The position numbers and the translations under genes were made by a program. Under the pieces are notes generated by a model. The model worked only from the letters and a program-made list of their open reading frames with translations. It ran no database searches and was not told the origin of the DNA. A DNA stretch of 11,821 nt from Chloromonas sp. AAM2 (taxonomy: Eukaryota > Chlorophyta > Chlorophyceae > Chlamydomonadales > Chlamydomonadaceae). The stretch spans positions 3,116-14,936 of the forward strand of contig QAXH01004656.1 of NCBI GenBank assembly GCA_004335635.1. The letters are read 5' to 3'. The stretch's first letter is position 1, and each line of letters begins with the position of its first letter. Below are positions 9,593 to 11,821 of this stretch, one piece after another.

Positions 9593-11792
9593 ATGGGCTC
9601 ATCAGCAGTGCAGCCGGAGGAACGGCAGGAGGAGCATTCATCAACAAAACGAAGGCAGTTTTGGCTGGTTGTGACTGCACTGGCCGTGTCTCTGGGCCTG
9701 CTGGTTGGGGTATCCATGGCACAGGCAGAGGACCCGGCCCTTGGTGAAGCTCGTGGAGTTCAGTCAGACGTGAATTTAGCATTGCGCAGTACACTCTGGG
9801 ACAATGCCATCCTGTGGACAGGTATGTTACAGGCATTGTGCTGTCGTCTTCTGGTGTTCCTTGACTATCAACTCTTTCCCTGTATACATGCAACTGGCAG
9901 TTGCGATGAAATCATTATAGCTAACTATGAGTATATGAGGCTGATGAGGCTGATGAGTTGTAGCAATATCACGAATTGATCACATGGACCCTGCCCACGC
10001 TTTTTATAAACCCTGATTTTCAACGATTACTGCAACCCGATGGCCCAAAACAAGGCTACAATTGAGGTTTTTTGCACAATTTCTCCAGTTGGAATAGCAT
10101 TAAAAACCACTGACCAGCACAGGTTTCAGCACTGGTGTGCACTAGCATTTCAGGGGCTGCTTGTACATGGCACCTGGAGCTTGAGCTGCAAGGCAAGCAC
10201 TGTTTCTGACTCGACAGTTTTACGAACCTGGAGTTGTGCCACGTTTGAGAATTTCAAGTTACGCAGCTGGTGCCGAAATTACGGTGCATAAAGGACATTC
10301 CCGCGAGGTCAGCATAGGTTGCTTGCCTATGGCTGGTCACCCCACCTATATGCGAGATGAACACAGCAGCACAGCTAAGTAAGATTGAAGGGCGTGTAGA
10401 ATCCAATACACTGCCTCACATGCTGCGGATGGGACAAAAAGACAAGGAATGGGACTGACAGCAGATTTGGTGGGCGAGTTCGACTTGATTATCATCATCT
10501 CATAGACTGCCGCTGCACTGCTGTCACAGGCAGCAGCAAAACTGCCCAGGAGATGCTGCCGCACATCGGGCGCTACGAGTCCCTGATAGTGGTCACCACC
10601 GGCCCCACACAGCCGGTCAGGTGCGCACGGCGCGCTCTGGGGTCAAAACGGGGCAGGAGGCCCGGGTAGACAGTGTTGACATCACAAGCACAACGACCTC
10701 CAGCCGCCCGCTGATCATCATCAGAGTCTGACCAGGCCCAGGCCGCACAGCCGAATATGCCAGTGTGGGTTCCGCACGGACGTACCACACTGCCAGCACG
10801 GGTTCATGAGTGGAGCACTAGGTGCATTTTATAATCGAACCCAATGCTGACGTTTGACTGGTCAGACGCCATGCATGTTGTTCCCGTTCACATACATGAT
10901 ATTCCCAGCAGATGATTTCAACCGCTGGCCACATATTATAGCTGGTTCCCAGCTTGCGAACCAAAAGCAGTTGTGTCACCCCTTGCCGTGGCCCGGCCGA
11001 TAGGCGCGCTGACGGTGAGCCATTCCTGAGCCTCGGCCTGGGCGTGTCGCTGCCCTCCGGCCCGATCAACGTGGCGGCAGGCCTTGTGGAGGAGGTGCTG
11101 GGCCGGCGCCTGTTTGCCATGCGCATAGAGGCAATCGACATGGAGCCGTACCTGGGCATTGTGCCAGGTGTGTGCAGGGGGAGCTTGGCGCCTGAGTGTG
11201 CAGTACACCGAATTGCGGGCAAGGGAGCGTGTCAGCTGTGCACCAGGACTAGCGTCGGCGTACTTGTAGTCAAAGAGTCCTGATCGGGGCTGGGCCGACT
11301 GTCATGCATAGCCCCACGAGTACTCCTTACGCTCAAGTCTGTGGCCTTTCTCACGTGAGGGAAGGGACTCCAGCCCGTCCAACCTAAGGGGATTGCGACA
11401 CACCGCGATAGTAATGGTGGTGGTCACCCCTAGAGGTGCTATCCTGACACTGGGGATTCAAAGGTGAAGGGCGAAGCATGCATCTGATTGGTGTGTGCAG
11501 TGTGTGTGTGTGTGCAGTGTGTATGTGTGTGCAGTGTGTGTGTGTGTGCGCAGTGACTGCTGTGTGGACGGGATGCCTTTCTCACACGAATGGCTAAGAT
11601 GACGGGTGTGCGCAGTGTGCCCTGTTCGCAGCATTTGCACACACTGTGGGTTTGCGTATACTGTTGGTCAAGTGTATGGATGGCGGATTGACACAGCACG
11701 ATGTTTTGCTTGCAGCTGGACTGTCCCCTGCTGCGCGTGAACAGCAGTTTGCAGTGCAGCCCGTGCACCTGAACACATGCCCGTGCACCTGA
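9593..11792 (+). CDS. Unrecognised protein with N-terminal membrane or signal segment (tentative exon model)
   Basis: I do not recognise the family. The ATG at 9593 has an in-frame TAG just upstream (9587-9589). Exon 1 (9593-9821, GTATGT donor) encodes a charged N-terminus with KRR, then a hydrophobic span at about residues 23-43 (FWLVVTALAVSLGLLVGVSM) ending AQA-EDP. That could be a signal anchor or a cleavable signal. Further exons with matching phases are 10530-10620 (EMLPHIGRYESLIVVTTGP), 11004-11167 (GEPFLSLGLGVSLPSGPINV, then RRLFAMRIEAIDMEPYLGIV) and 11716-11792 (LSPAAREQQFAVQPVHLN, then a TGA at 11790). The intermediate phases are 1/1, 2/2 and 1/1. The product would be about 187 residues. 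Intron 1 (708 bases) and intron 3 (548 bases) could hide exons, and coding-like frames at 10621-10735 and around 10963-11016 do not fit this model. The 3' end may lie outside the window. Confidence 0.42.
9822..10529 (+). other. Long presumed first intron of the plus-strand gene
   Basis: This 708-base stretch is AT-richer than the flanking exons and holds no frame I would call protein-coding. It starts GTATGT and ends CTGTCACAG. A 9-base unit (ATGAGGCTG) is repeated about 2.5 times at 9935-9957. I see no RNA gene in it that I can support. Confidence 0.45.
9935..9957 (+). repeat. Short 9-base tandem repeat
   Basis: Two perfect copies of ATGAGGCTG plus a five-base partial copy lie inside the presumed first intron of the plus-strand gene. 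Confidence 0.7.
11168..11715 (+). other. Presumed third intron of the plus-strand gene, with TG-rich minisatellite
   Basis: The stretch begins GTGTGT after the exon ending YLGIV and ends TTGCTTGCAG. It contains TG-rich repeats and no clear protein-like frame, apart from a short read-through of the preceding exon that stops at TGA 11280-11282. A short exon could be hidden at 11196-11240, where TACACCGAATTG follows a GTGCAG. Confidence 0.35.
11491..11554. repeat. TG-rich minisatellite
   Basis: Runs of alternating TG are punctuated at regular intervals by GCAGTG, giving three to four imperfect units of about 17-22 bases. A frame on the opposite strand translates to repeated His-Thr, an artefact of the repeat. 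Confidence 0.85.
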
Positions 11793-11820
11793 ACACATGC
11801 CCTGGCACCTGAACACATGC
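11761..11820 (+). repeat. 20-base tandem repeat at the window edge
   Basis: Three successive 20-base units share the core GCACCTGAACACATGC. The first two are identical and the third has CCTGG in place of CCGTG. The array probably continues past the right edge. It overlaps the presumed last exon of the plus-strand gene. Confidence 0.9.
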
Positions 11821-11821
11821 C

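Noticed and set aside
9940..9977. CTGATGAG words resembling the hammerhead ribozyme core
   Set aside because: No correctly placed GAAA and no stems that would close the three helices. The words come from a 9-base tandem repeat.
9940..10015. Possible intronic C/D snoRNA (TGATGA followed about 65 bases later by CTGA)
   Set aside because: The base before TGATGA is C where a purine is expected, and only weak, mostly wobble pairing is available for a terminal stem. There is no convincing guide context.
10573..10799. Minus-strand open frames opposite exon 2 of the plus-strand gene
   Set aside because: Composition is dominated by Cys, Arg and Ala with no motif, and there are no compatible splice partners. 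They appear to be shadows of the plus strand.
11439..11640. Minus-strand open frames rich in His-Thr
   Set aside because: They are translations of the TG-rich minisatellite, not a gene.

Overview
The window looks like nuclear DNA from a green alga, most likely a chlorophycean (Chlamydomonas/Haematococcus-like). The genes are broken into many short exons with GT-AG introns of roughly 80-700 bases. Donors are often GTGAG or GTAAG, and the exons are GC-richer than the introns. CA/TG microsatellites and a CAG-encoded poly-glutamine tract are present, and TGTAA, the green-algal polyadenylation signal, lies downstream of the recognisable gene. The lineage is an inference; no species call is made.

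Layout: (1) 1-1313 is repeat-rich, low-information DNA beginning in a (CA)n tract. (2) About 1314-3232, minus strand, with a possible first exon up to 3699, is an unrecognised multi-exon gene. Five exons join with compatible phases; the product has a Gln/Glu-rich linker and a charged helical segment. (3) 3700-4356 is a gap that probably holds the 3' UTR of the next gene. (4) 4357-9295, minus strand, is a complete methylenetetrahydrofolate reductase (MTHFR) gene of about 14 exons and about 607 residues. It is the one confident functional identification. (5) 9296-9592 is a 297-base divergent promoter region with a perfect 8-bp dyad and an overlapping inverted CCAAT / E2F-like element. (6) From 9593 on the plus strand is a second unrecognised gene with an N-terminal membrane or signal segment. 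It is modelled as four exons and lies in a repeat-rich stretch running to the window end.

MTHFR makes 5-methyltetrahydrofolate for methionine synthesis. Neither neighbour has a recognisable role in that pathway, so only the shared promoter with the plus-strand gene hints at a connection. I see no mobile element, CRISPR array, rRNA or tRNA. The points most worth checking are one MTHFR exon junction whose phases do not match, the two unidentified proteins, and the shared promoter.
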